A DNA stretch of 9,612 bases from CAZOMR01 sp964580655 (GTDB taxonomy: Bacteria > RBG-13-61-14 > CAZOMR01), in contig CAZOMR010000124.1 of assembly GCA_964580655.1 (NCBI GenBank), positions 1-9,612 of the forward strand. The letters run 5' to 3'. The position numbers were made by a program, and so were the translations under genes. A model generated the notes under the pieces. That model was not told the origin of the DNA, searched no databases, and saw nothing but the letters and a program-made list of their open reading frames with translations. Position 1 is the first letter of the stretch; the number at the start of each line of letters is the position of its first letter. This document shows, one piece after another, positions 1 through 5,893 of this stretch.

Positions 1-55
1 CAAAGAGCGGTTTTTATTGATCTGTCGGGTTTCATGTAAATTTTTATCCCCGGCC

Positions 56-113
56 ATCATCAACCATCAACTTGTAAGCCAAACGGCTTGATGATTTTTT
101 ACGAGGGCATCAA
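56..113. repeat. Intergenic CATCAA/TTGATG inverted-repeat cluster
   Basis: CATCAA occurs at 58-63, 65-70 and 108-113, and its complement TTGATG at 88-93. ATCATCAA (56-63) can pair with TTGATGAT (88-95), and an inner hairpin AAGCC (76-80)/GGCTT (85-89) closes on AAAC. A run of six T follows at 95-100, so one folded form could end a plus-strand transcript from upstream of the window. The repeated arms on both sides of the T-run resemble dispersed REP-like intergenic elements. Being multi-copy is inference, since only one copy is visible here. The rest of 1-192 shows no gene. Confidence 0.35.
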
Positions 114-192
114 ATGTGTCACTGTAAATTCTCCGGAGCTGGAGGGTCATGTGAATCTCAGGGTGATCTTGAGAGTGCTTGTATAAAGAGAT

Positions 193-221
193 TTGACAAG
201 GGGAGGGAAATCTGTTATTAA
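193..221 (+). promoter_or_regulatory. Sigma70 promoter of the cold-shock gene
   Basis: A perfect -35 TTGACA (193-198) is followed by a 17-base spacer and -10 TATTAA (216-221, 4 of 6 consensus). A TG dinucleotide one base upstream of the -10 (213-214) makes it an extended -10. The predicted start near 228 gives a leader of about 100 bases before the cold-shock gene. Long leaders are usual for csp mRNAs, but I see no recognisable cold-box here. Confidence 0.65.
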
Positions 222-312
222 GGTCTGAAAAAATGTGATGTAAAGTTGCCTGCCCTGGCCAGAGGGGGTGGGAAGGGTTTTATTTTGACCGAATGGCTGG
301 AAAGTTTTTAAG

Positions 313-323
313 AAAGGAGGTGA
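313..323 (+). promoter_or_regulatory. Strong Shine-Dalgarno site fixing the csp start
   Basis: AAAGGAGGTGA is almost fully complementary to the 16S rRNA 3' end. It lies 8 bases (counting from the last G of GGAGG) before ATG 329. It therefore selects 329 rather than the in-frame ATG at 293, whose extra 12 residues would be encoded across this site. Confidence 0.85.
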
Positions 324-328
324 TAGAT

Positions 329-532
329 ATGAGGGGAACCATAAAGAGGATTATCCGGGATAGGGGTTTCGGTTTCGTCAATGCAGAGAATGGCAAGGAG
401 GTCTTCTTCCACCGTTCCGCCTTGGAGGGAGAGAATTTTGATTCCCTGGAAGAGGGCGCGGATGTAGAGTTCGAGACGGAGAGAGGGCCTAAAGGTCTGC
501 GGGCAGTGAATATGAAGACAGTAAAATCCTAG
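329..532 (+). CDS. Cold-shock-domain nucleic-acid-binding protein (CspA family)
   Basis: This is a 67-residue single cold-shock domain, the usual length for CspA-type proteins, which bind single-stranded RNA/DNA and can act as RNA chaperones. RNP1 is RGFGFV (residues 12-17) and RNP2 is VFFHRS (25-30), followed by the acidic turn and the GPKGLRAVN-type last strand. The Lys-Trp-Phe that precedes RNP1 in classical CspA is replaced (IKRIIRDRGFG), so one aromatic contact patch is missing. This shorter variant is, from memory, common in Desulfobacterota. The start is set by the near-perfect Shine-Dalgarno at 313-323. The gene is monocistronic as far as can be seen, behind its own promoter at 193-221. 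Whether it is cold-induced cannot be told from the sequence. Confidence 0.93.
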   Translation: MRGTIKRIIRDRGFGFVNAENGKEVFFHRSALEGENFDSLEEGADVEFETERGPKGLRAVNMKTVKS

Positions 533-724
533 CAAAAAAGGGCAATATGCTAACAGTCACTGCAAAGAAAAGGAAGAACTTAAAGGAACCTTGCAAGAGA
601 CAATAGAGTAATCGGGAACAGGTATTACTGATGCTGACATAATAAATGTTCTCTTTATTCGCACATGGCCTGGTGGAGAGTAAAGGAGTCTAATCCCTGC
701 TCCCACCCCCAATAAATTTTTTAC

Positions 725-753
725 TTGACAAATCCGGGCCAAGGTGCTAAAAG
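725..753 (+). promoter_or_regulatory. Sigma70-type promoter upstream of rho
   Basis: A perfect TTGACA (725-730), a 17-base spacer and TAAAAG (748-753, 4 of 6), with TG at 745-746 giving an extended -10. An A/T-rich stretch (711-723) directly upstream resembles an UP element. Predicted initiation near 760 leaves a leader of about 255 bases before the rho ATG. Confidence 0.55.
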
Positions 754-792
754 CTTATTAAGGTAATCAAGAAGATTCCATTTACTCCCTGA

Positions 793-1015
793 ATGAATTT
801 GCTTGTACAAGCTAAGCTCACATAAAATTCAATTGTTTTTTCAAAGGATTATTCCAAAGGTCATCAGGAGAAAGAATTAACATTTCACTCGTGAAGCCCA
901 TCGAGAAATTTTCTGGGGATCCCTGGTTTATTGTTCTCGTTCTGCGGGAGATGCATAATTGTGGTCGTTAAGTAAGTGAGGATTTGATCTTGTTTAATTT
1001 ACAGGGAGTGATGTT
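793..1015 (+). promoter_or_regulatory. Long, potentially structured rho 5' leader
   Basis: Inside the predicted rho leader are a perfect 12-base palindrome (801-812, GCTTGTACAAGC) and a larger fold with CGAGAA (902-907) pairing TTCTCG (934-939) around the self-complementary GGGATCCC (916-923). Six T follow at 836-841, but not directly after a stem. In several bacteria rho is autoregulated by Rho-dependent termination in its own leader. A long leader is compatible with that, but the mechanism here is inference. Confidence 0.35.
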
Positions 1016-2353
1016 ATGACGAACACGACGGACGCGGGTAAGGAGCCGGAAAAGGTGAATGCGGCTCGGGTGGAGAAGAAGGAGCAAGTCAGGCCCGAGA
1101 ACCAGCTAAATCTCAAGGACTTGAAGTCTAAGCGGATACCGGAGTTGATGAAACTGGCCAGGGAACTCGGGGTGGAAGGCGCTTCCGGAATGCGCAAGCA
1201 GGACTTGATTTTTGCCATCCTTCAAGCCCAGGCCGTGCGAAACGGCCTTATCTACGGAGAGGGCGTACTGGAGGTCCTTCCAGATGGCTTCGGGTTCCTG
1301 CGTTCCGCCATATATAACTACCTCCCTGGGCCGGATGATATTTATGTGTCCCCGTCCCAGATACGGCGATTCAGCCTCCGAACAGGCGACACCGTTGCGG
1401 GACAGATCAGACCGCCCAAGGACTCCGAGCGATACTTCGCCCTGCTAAAGGTGGATGCCATAAATTTCGAAGAACCTGAAAAGGCCAGAGACAAGATCAT
1501 CTTTGATAACCTCATACCCCTCTATCCCATGGAGCGCCTGCACCTGGAGTATGATCCCAAGAATTATACTACCCGGATTCTCGACCTGTTCAGCCCCATG
1601 GGAAAAGGCCAGCGCGCACTTATCGTGTCCCCTCCTTATTCCGGTAAGACCGTGATGCTACAAAACATAGCCACGGCCCTGATGGAAAACCACCCGGACC
1701 TCTGTCTGATAGTGCTGTTGATTGACGAGCGGCCGGAAGAGGTTACCGAGATGCTCCGCATAGTCAAAGGCGAGGTTATATCCTCTACATTTGATGAGCC
1801 GCCCCAGCGTCATGTCCAGGTCTCGGAGATGGTCCTGGAAAAAGCCAGAAGGCTGGTTGAGGGAAAGAGAGATGTGGTGATCCTGCTTGACTCCATCACC
1901 CGGCTTGCAAGGGCTTACAACAATGTGGTGCCGCCCTCCGGAAAGATCCTCACCGGCGGCGTGGACTCAGCGGCCCTCCACAAGCCAAAGCGCTTCTTCG
2001 GAGCGGCCCGCAATATCGAGGAAGGCGGAAGCCTGACCATAGTTGCCACGGCACTCATTGACACGGGCTCACGCATGGACGAGGTCATATTCGAGGAGTT
2101 CAAGGGCACAGGCAATTGTGAGATCCAGCTTGATCGCAGGCTGATGGAGAAGCGCATATTCCCTGCCATTGACCTGAACAAGTCAGCCACCCGCCGCGAG
2201 GAACTGCTTCTGGACGAAAAGGTCAGAAAGCGATCCTGGCTATTGCGCAAGGTCTTGAGCCCCCTGAACCCCATTGACGCTATGGAGTTTCTCCTGGATA
2301 AAATCTCAGGCACCAAGACCAACGAGGAGTTCCTGGATTCAATGAATCAGTAA
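1016..2353 (+). CDS. rho: Transcription termination factor Rho
   Basis: Rho is the hexameric ATP-dependent RNA translocase that ends transcription at Rho-dependent sites in the cytoplasm. The 445 residues show, in order: a short charged extension (1-30), the Rho N-terminal helical domain (about 32-72), the RNA-binding cold-shock-like domain with DGFGFLRS (90-97), and the RecA-type ATPase. ATPase marks are the P-loop PPYSGKT (206-212), catalytic Glu in IDERPEEVTEM (E238), Walker B VVILLDSITRLARAYN (D292), Q-loop GGVDSAALHKPKRFFGAARN (314-333) and the R-loop/arginine-finger stretch GTGNCEIQLDRR (364-375). Start ATG 1016 has AGGGAGTGA upstream. Length is slightly above the 419 of E. coli because of the N-terminal extension. 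Odd point: the P-loop has Tyr208-Ser209 where E. coli has Lys181-Ala182. rpmE, prfA and prmC follow on the same strand. Confidence 0.98.
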   Translation: MTNTTDAGKEPEKVNAARVEKKEQVRPENQLNLKDLKSKRIPELMKLARELGVEGASGMRKQDLIFAILQAQAVRNGLIYGEGVLEVLPDGFGFLRSAIYNYLPGPDDIYVSPSQIRRFSLRTGDTVAGQIRPPKDSERYFALLKVDAINFEEPEKARDKIIFDNLIPLYPMERLHLEYDPKNYTTRILDLFSPMGKGQRALIVSPPYSGKTVMLQNIATALMENHPDLCLIVLLIDERPEEVTEMLRIVKGEVISSTFDEPPQRHVQVSEMVLEKARRLVEGKRDVVILLDSITRLARAYNNVVPPSGKILTGGVDSAALHKPKRFFGAARNIEEGGSLTIVATALIDTGSRMDEVIFEEFKGTGNCEIQLDRRLMEKRIFPAIDLNKSATRREELLLDEKVRKRSWLLRKVLSPLNPIDAMEFLLDKISGTKTNEEFLDSMNQ

Positions 2354-2367
2354 AACCTTAAAACCTT

Positions 2368-2396
2368 TTGCGTCTTGCCCTGATTTATGGTATAAA
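2368..2396 (+). promoter_or_regulatory. Possible internal promoter for rpmE
   Basis: TTGCGT (2368-2373), a 17-base spacer and TATAAA (2391-2396, 5 of 6), with TG at 2388-2389 (extended -10). Initiation near 2403 would leave a very short leader just containing the rpmE Shine-Dalgarno. The -35 matches only 3 of 6 bases, so this is moderate evidence. Read-through from rho is also likely. Confidence 0.4.
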
Positions 2397-2406
2397 TAAA
2401 AAGTAT

Positions 2407-2421
2407 GGAGGCACGGACTTG
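2407..2421 (+). promoter_or_regulatory. Shine-Dalgarno selecting the TTG start of rpmE
   Basis: GGAGG (2407-2411) lies seven bases before TTG (2419-2421). From this TTG the protein begins MKKDIHPEY, the standard L31 N-terminus. An ATG further up (2368) would add 17 residues absent from the family and has no ribosome-binding site. Confidence 0.8.
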
Positions 2422-2631
2422 AAAAAAGATATTCATCCTGAATATGGGCCTGTGCGGTTTGAATGCGCTTGCGGCAATGTTATCGAGACGCGCTCTACCC
2501 GGCAGGGCACGATCAAGATAGACATCTGTTCCGCATGCCATCCATTCTTCACCGGCAAGCAGAAGCTGGTGGACAGCGCGGGAAGGGTGGAGCGCTTCTA
2601 CAAGAAGTACGGCCGCAAACCAAAGAGTTAA
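2419..2631 (+). CDS. rpmE: 50S ribosomal protein L31, zinc-binding type
   Basis: L31 is a small protein of the large ribosomal subunit that helps bridge the subunits. The product is 70 residues, the normal length, beginning MKKDIHPEY when initiated at TTG 2419. Four cysteines in the pattern C16-x-C18 ... C37-x-x-C40 mark the C+ form that binds one zinc ion, as opposed to the zinc-free paralogue induced under zinc limitation. The motif CSACHPFFTGKQK and the tail GRVERFYKKYG are typical. It lies 65 bases after rho and is followed by a strong hairpin terminator, so it can end a rho-rpmE transcript or be made from its own promoter (2368-2396). The TTG start may tune its translation, which is inference. 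Confidence 0.96.
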   Translation: MKKDIHPEYGPVRFECACGNVIETRSTRQGTIKIDICSACHPFFTGKQKLVDSAGRVERFYKKYGRKPKS

Positions 2632-2647
2632 AGCAAGGCTAAGATAC

Positions 2648-2680
2648 GCCACCGGCCCATAAGGGTTGGTGGCTTTTTTT
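2648..2680 (+). terminator. Rho-independent terminator after rpmE
   Basis: An 11-bp stem (2648-2658 with 2663-2673; nine Watson-Crick pairs and two G-U wobbles) closes on the tetraloop ATAA and is followed by seven T (2674-2680). It lies 16 bases after the rpmE stop and 56 bases before prfA, so prfA-prmC need either read-through or a promoter that I could not identify. Confidence 0.88.
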
Positions 2681-2694
2681 ATCCATTAGCCCAC

Positions 2695-2711
2695 CTCCCT
2701 TTGCTAGGGAG
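2695..2711 (+). promoter_or_regulatory. Short hairpin in the prfA leader
   Basis: CTCCCT (2695-2700) pairs perfectly with AGGGAG (2706-2711) around a five-base loop. No T-run follows. The left arm contains the anti-Shine-Dalgarno-like ACCTCC. The hairpin spans the in-frame TTG 2701, which makes that codon an unlikely start. A regulatory role for prfA translation is speculative. Confidence 0.3.
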
Positions 2712-2736
2712 AGAGCTTGAGGCCTTAGCATTGAAG

Positions 2737-3828
2737 ATGGATATTCATGAGCAGATGAAAAGCATTGAGTCCCGGTATAGGGAGATTGAGGACAAGCTGA
2801 TTGATCCCGCGATAAGCTTGCGGCCGGACCTGATCCGGGACCTGGGCAGGGAACAGGCGGAACTGCGAGAGACCGTGGAGACCTGGCGTAGATATAAAAA
2901 GGTGGAAGATGACCTCAATGATGCCCGGGAGATTCGCGCGGGAGAGGATAAGGAACTGGCAGGTTTAGCCGAGGAAGAGTCCCTGGCCCTTGAACAGGAG
3001 CGGGATCAGCTCGAGGCCAGACTGCGCGAGATGCTTTTGCCCCGGGACCCGCTTTCAAAAAAGAATGCTATCATGGAAATCCGGGCTGGCACGGGCGGGG
3101 AGGAAGCCTCACTTTTTGCCAGAGACCTTTTTGGGATGTACCATCGCTTTGCCGCGGCCAGGGGCTGGCGGGTAGAAGTGCTTAACCATAATGTAACTGG
3201 CCGAGGCGGGTTCAAGGAGATAATCGCGCAGGTTGCTGGAAAAGGTGTTTACGGAATACTACGGCACGAGAGCGGGGTGCACCGGGTCCAGAGGGTTCCG
3301 GTAACTGAATCCCAGGGCCGCATTCATACCTCCACTGTTACCGTGGCTGTGCTTCCTGAAGCCGAGGATGTGGAGATCGAGATAAACATTGAAAGGGATT
3401 TGAAGGTTGATGTGTTTCGCTCCCAGGGTCCGGGCGGACAGGGCGTCAATACCACGGACTCCGCGGTGCGCATCACGCACATTCCCACCGGGATAGCTGT
3501 AACATGCCAGGATGAACGCTCTCAGCACAAAAACAAGGCGCGGGCAATCAAGATCCTCAAGGCAAAGCTTCTCGATCAGGAGCAGAAGCGACAAAAGGAA
3601 GAGATCGCAGGGCTACGGAGAAGCCAGGTTGGAACAGGAGAGCGGGCTGAAAAGGTCCGCACTTACAACTTCCCGCAGAACCGCGTCACGGACCACCGCA
3701 TAAACCTCACATTGCACAAGCTGGATAGAGTGCTCATGGGAGAACTGGATGAGATCATCTCGATCCTGGCGGCTCGCGAGGCTGAAGAGGGATTGAACTC
3801 AATGCCGCCTGAAAAAGAAGATAAATGA
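2737..3828 (+). CDS. prfA: Peptide chain release factor 1 (RF1)
   Basis: RF1 recognises UAA and UAG in the ribosomal A site and triggers peptide release. From ATG 2737 the protein is 363 residues. The stop-codon tripeptide is PVT (188-190, the PxT signature that separates RF1 from the SPF of RF2), within RVQRVPVTESQGRIHTS. The catalytic GGQ is at 233-235 in SQGPGGQGVNTTDSAVR, the same numbers as in E. coli RF1, which supports this start. A coiled-coil-rich domain 1 occupies about 1-105. Other in-frame starts are TTG 2731 (GAGG 2719-2722 lies eight bases before it) and TTG 2701 (no ribosome-binding site); the exact start is uncertain by a few codons. The residue after GGQ is Gly instead of the His of E. 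coli. The stop overlaps the start of prmC, which encodes the enzyme that methylates Q235. Confidence 0.96.
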   Translation: MDIHEQMKSIESRYREIEDKLIDPAISLRPDLIRDLGREQAELRETVETWRRYKKVEDDLNDAREIRAGEDKELAGLAEEESLALEQERDQLEARLREMLLPRDPLSKKNAIMEIRAGTGGEEASLFARDLFGMYHRFAAARGWRVEVLNHNVTGRGGFKEIIAQVAGKGVYGILRHESGVHRVQRVPVTESQGRIHTSTVTVAVLPEAEDVEIEINIERDLKVDVFRSQGPGGQGVNTTDSAVRITHIPTGIAVTCQDERSQHKNKARAIKILKAKLLDQEQKRQKEEIAGLRRSQVGTGERAEKVRTYNFPQNRVTDHRINLTLHKLDRVLMGELDEIISILAAREAEEGLNSMPPEKEDK

Positions 3829-4811
3829 GCACGGCCCGCCAGTCGGCAGAAATACGAAGCGTGTTGAAAAAACGACCCCGGAGCATCATCGAGTTGATCC
3901 GCTGGACAACTGAAGATTTCTCCAGACATGGACTGGATTCACCGCGCCTGGATGCTGAACTCCTTTTAAGCCACATCCTTGGATGCCAGATTGTAGACCT
4001 CTATCTTCGCCATGATGAGATCCTGGACACTGCGGCTCTCGCGGCCTTTATGGAGCTTGTGCATCGCCGTAAAAGGCGCGAACCAACAGCTTATATTACC
4101 GGGAAAAAGGCATTCCGGGACATCGAACTCAAGGTCTCGCCCGCAGTCATGGTTCCGAGACCAGAGACGGAGATACTCGTGGACGCGGTCATCTCATGCC
4201 TGTCATCTATATCCTTCGGAAAAAGAATCGAAAATCCTGAAGAGGGCTCGGTTCCTCCGGATAATTCGGACCCTCCGGATAATTCGGACATGCGTGTGCT
4301 TGACCTGGGCACAGGCTCCGGCGCAATAGCGCTCAGCCTGGCAATCGTATTCCCGGAAATCAAGATATGGGCCTCAGACATCTCAGGACCAGCCTTGGAC
4401 CTGGCGCGGCAAAACGCCCGTCAGGTGAGCCTGGAAGGCCGGATCAACTTTGTCCAAGGTGACATGTTCCAGGCTTTTTCCGGGCTTGAGAAATTCGATC
4501 TGATCGTTGCCAATCCGCCTTATATTCCGCCCCATGTATTTCCTTCTTTGATGCCGGAGGTCCGGGATTTCGAGCCTGGAGTTGCACTGGACGGGGGCGA
4601 AAGAGGTCTTGAATTTATCTTTGAAATTCTCGAACAGGCCCCACGGTACCTCGGCACCTGTGGCTGGTTATGGCTGGAGGTGGGAGATGACCAGGCCGGG
4701 CAGGTCATCGAGGCCGCTGGCCCAAACCTGGTTCATCGCCAGACAATCGAGGATTATGCGGGGAAGCCAAGGGCACTCGGGTTCTCCAAAATGGGTGCGG
4801 CCCCATTTTAG
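3825..4811 (+). CDS. prmC: Peptide chain release factor N5-glutamine methyltransferase PrmC/HemK
   Basis: PrmC transfers a methyl group from S-adenosylmethionine to the amide nitrogen of the GGQ glutamine of release factors, raising their activity. The 328 residues comprise an N-terminal helical substrate-binding domain (about 18-95), the hairpin region with MVPRPETE (109-116), the SAM-binding motif I VLDLGTGSGAIALSLA (158-173), the acidic motif II (SDI, 184-186) and the catalytic NPPY (230-233). The start ATG 3825 overlaps the prfA stop as ATGA, implying translational coupling; no good Shine-Dalgarno is visible. E. coli PrmC has 277 residues. Part of the excess is a low-complexity linker (about 128-155) just before motif I that carries an exact duplication of PPDNSD (144-149 and 150-155). 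The stop overlaps that of the convergent GGDEF gene. Confidence 0.96.
   Translation: MSTARQSAEIRSVLKKRPRSIIELIRWTTEDFSRHGLDSPRLDAELLLSHILGCQIVDLYLRHDEILDTAALAAFMELVHRRKRREPTAYITGKKAFRDIELKVSPAVMVPRPETEILVDAVISCLSSISFGKRIENPEEGSVPPDNSDPPDNSDMRVLDLGTGSGAIALSLAIVFPEIKIWASDISGPALDLARQNARQVSLEGRINFVQGDMFQAFSGLEKFDLIVANPPYIPPHVFPSLMPEVRDFEPGVALDGGERGLEFIFEILEQAPRYLGTCGWLWLEVGDDQAGQVIEAAGPNLVHRQTIEDYAGKPRALGFSKMGAAPF
4254..4289 (+). repeat. Exact 18-bp tandem duplication inside prmC
   Basis: CCTCCGGATAATTCGGAC is present twice head to tail (4254-4271 and 4272-4289) with no mismatch. It keeps the frame and encodes PPDNSD twice in the linker between the N-terminal and methyltransferase domains of PrmC. 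The identity at synonymous positions points to a recent slippage event. Confidence 0.97.
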
Positions 4812-5833
4812 GCCGTTGCGATTCCGTCCCGGCCAGACCTTTTTACCTTATACATGGCTTTATCAGCAAGGCGAAGCAGGTCCTCCTTGTCCGTAGCATC
4901 ATCCGGAAAAGCGGCCACACCGAAGCTCGCAGTGATCGTGATATTCAGGTTTTCCTTTTTGAAAAAAACGCTCTGGTTCAGGGATTGCCGGAGCCGGCTT
5001 GCTATCATCATTGCTTCTTCACTGCTTGCCTGGGGTAAAAGAAGGATAAACTCGTCTCCTCCATACCGGATCGCCCAGTCAATCGAACGAAGGCTATAAT
5101 TCAACATCTGGCCGACCTCGCGAAGCAGGCGTGAACCCACCAGGTGATCGAAATTGTCGTTGACATTCTTAAAGTGATCCAGGTCCAGAAAGATGATGGA
5201 AAAAGGCGTTTTCTCCCGCAATGACCGGGAGATCTCTGTCTCAAGCAGGGTGTGAAGATGCCGGGAATTATAAAGCCCGGTCACATCATCAATGATGGCC
5301 AGGTCCTTGATCCTTTTGACATAATGCGCGTTCTCAATAGCGATTGCCGTAAAATCAGCCAGCGCCTCGATCAATTTCAGATCATTCTTTGAAAACTTTT
5401 CACCCGCGTTGCCGAACAACTCGATCACGCCCAGGGTCGTGCCTTTGCTTATCAGGGGAAGGCATACAACTGCCTGCGTCTTGAAGCCGGTTAGCTTGTC
5501 CACCCACTTCGCAAAACGCGGGTCCTTATAGGCATTCTCCGTGATAAGCGGCTCCTGGTGCTTGGCAACCCAGCCGGCTATCCCTTCTCCCTGTTTCAGC
5601 CGAACATCCTTGAGCTTGGCACCTGCATCTCCGACCACAATAGCAAAAAACAACTCCTCGGTATCCTCGTCAACCATGAGCAAAGACCAGTTCGCAGGCT
5701 GAAAAAGCTCCGCAATGGTCTTCATGATCCGATCGAGTATCTCGTTCAGATCAACGGTCGAGGTCAGGGCCTTGGCAACTTCATGCAGAATGCCGACCGG
5801 ATCATCAAGCTTTCCCCGGTTTGTCCTCTCCAT
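4808..5833 (-). CDS. GAF-GGDEF nucleotide cyclase, candidate Hypr-type (cGAMP-forming)
   Basis: This 341-residue cytoplasmic protein has no membrane segment. It carries a GAF sensor domain (about 18-170) and a C-terminal GGDEF domain (about 175-341). Active-site marks are the metal-binding FLDLD (D217), the substrate-binding N225 and GGDEF itself (258-262). The I-site RxxD (R249-D252) stands exactly five residues before GGDEF, so feedback inhibition by product is expected. The Asp that contacts guanine in PleD (D344) is Ser234 here (motif DHLVGS), and the Gly of the usual GH pair is Asp229. Ser at that site is the signature described for Hypr GGDEF enzymes that can make 3',3'-cGAMP; c-di-GMP remains an alternative product. 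The GAF ligand is unknown. A promoter-like sequence at 5859-5887 and GGGG at 5843-5846 precede the ATG. Fold and catalytic competence are nearly certain; product is not. Confidence 0.93.
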   Translation of the reverse strand: MERTNRGKLDDPVGILHEVAKALTSTVDLNEILDRIMKTIAELFQPANWSLLMVDEDTEELFFAIVVGDAGAKLKDVRLKQGEGIAGWVAKHQEPLITENAYKDPRFAKWVDKLTGFKTQAVVCLPLISKGTTLGVIELFGNAGEKFSKNDLKLIEALADFTAIAIENAHYVKRIKDLAIIDDVTGLYNSRHLHTLLETEISRSLREKTPFSIIFLDLDHFKNVNDNFDHLVGSRLLREVGQMLNYSLRSIDWAIRYGGDEFILLLPQASSEEAMMIASRLRQSLNQSVFFKKENLNITITASFGVAAFPDDATDKEDLLRLADKAMYKVKRSGRDGIATA

Positions 5834-5858
5834 TACCTCAATCCCCGAAAGCGCTTCT

Positions 5859-5887
5859 ATTTTACTCTATGCCCTAATTGCGGGCAA
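5859..5887 (-). promoter_or_regulatory. Sigma70-type promoter of the GGDEF gene
   Basis: Reading the minus strand: TTGCCC (5887-5882, 4 of 6), 17-base spacer, TAAAAT (5864-5859, 5 of 6). Initiation near 5852 gives a leader of about 19 bases before ATG 5833. It lies in the 60-base gap after the amidohydrolase stop, so the cyclase may be expressed apart from the upstream genes. Confidence 0.5.
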
Positions 5888-5893
5888 GTTTCT

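Larger units (their letters stand above)
533..1015. other. Intergenic region between csp and rho
   Basis: I find no supportable gene in these 483 bases. Paired arms occur at 607-612/624-629 (AGTAAT/ATTACT) and 641-646/654-659 (AATAAA/TTTATT). A GC-rich hairpin GGTGG (672-676)/CCACC (703-707) is followed nine bases later by six T (717-722), which may be a weak end for the csp transcript. The right part holds the rho promoter and a long rho leader, listed separately. Confidence 0.5.

Noticed and set aside
672..722. Hairpin plus T-run that could be a csp terminator
   Set aside because: The stem is short and bulged and nine bases separate it from the six T, so I mention it only as weak.
557..742. 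61-residue minus-strand reading frame between csp and rho
   Set aside because: No family resemblance, no Shine-Dalgarno, and it runs across the proposed rho promoter.
215..764. The 10-mer TTATTAAGGT occurs at 215-224 and 755-764, near both promoters
   Set aside because: Its distance from TTGACA differs (22 against 30 bases from the -35 start), so it cannot play the same role in both; likely chance in A/T-rich DNA.
793..825. Ten-codon reading frame in the rho leader that could be a leader peptide
   Set aside because: No ribosome-binding site in front of its ATG and no pattern of regulatory codons.
1..1015. GEMM-type cyclic-dinucleotide riboswitch in the leaders, suggested by the Hypr-like cyclase
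   Set aside because: I found no conserved GEMM core in the csp or rho leaders or in the other gaps.
1915..2322. 135-residue minus-strand frame inside rho
   Set aside because: A shadow of the rho coding sequence with biased Ser/Arg composition and no recognisable domain.
2701..2736. Longer RF1 from TTG 2701
   Set aside because: No Shine-Dalgarno, the codon lies in a hairpin loop, and ATG 2737 gives PVT and GGQ at the E. coli positions.
4254..4289. Tandem repeat as part of a CRISPR or mobile element
   Set aside because: Two adjacent copies with no spacer, in frame inside prmC, and no mobile or cas gene in the window.
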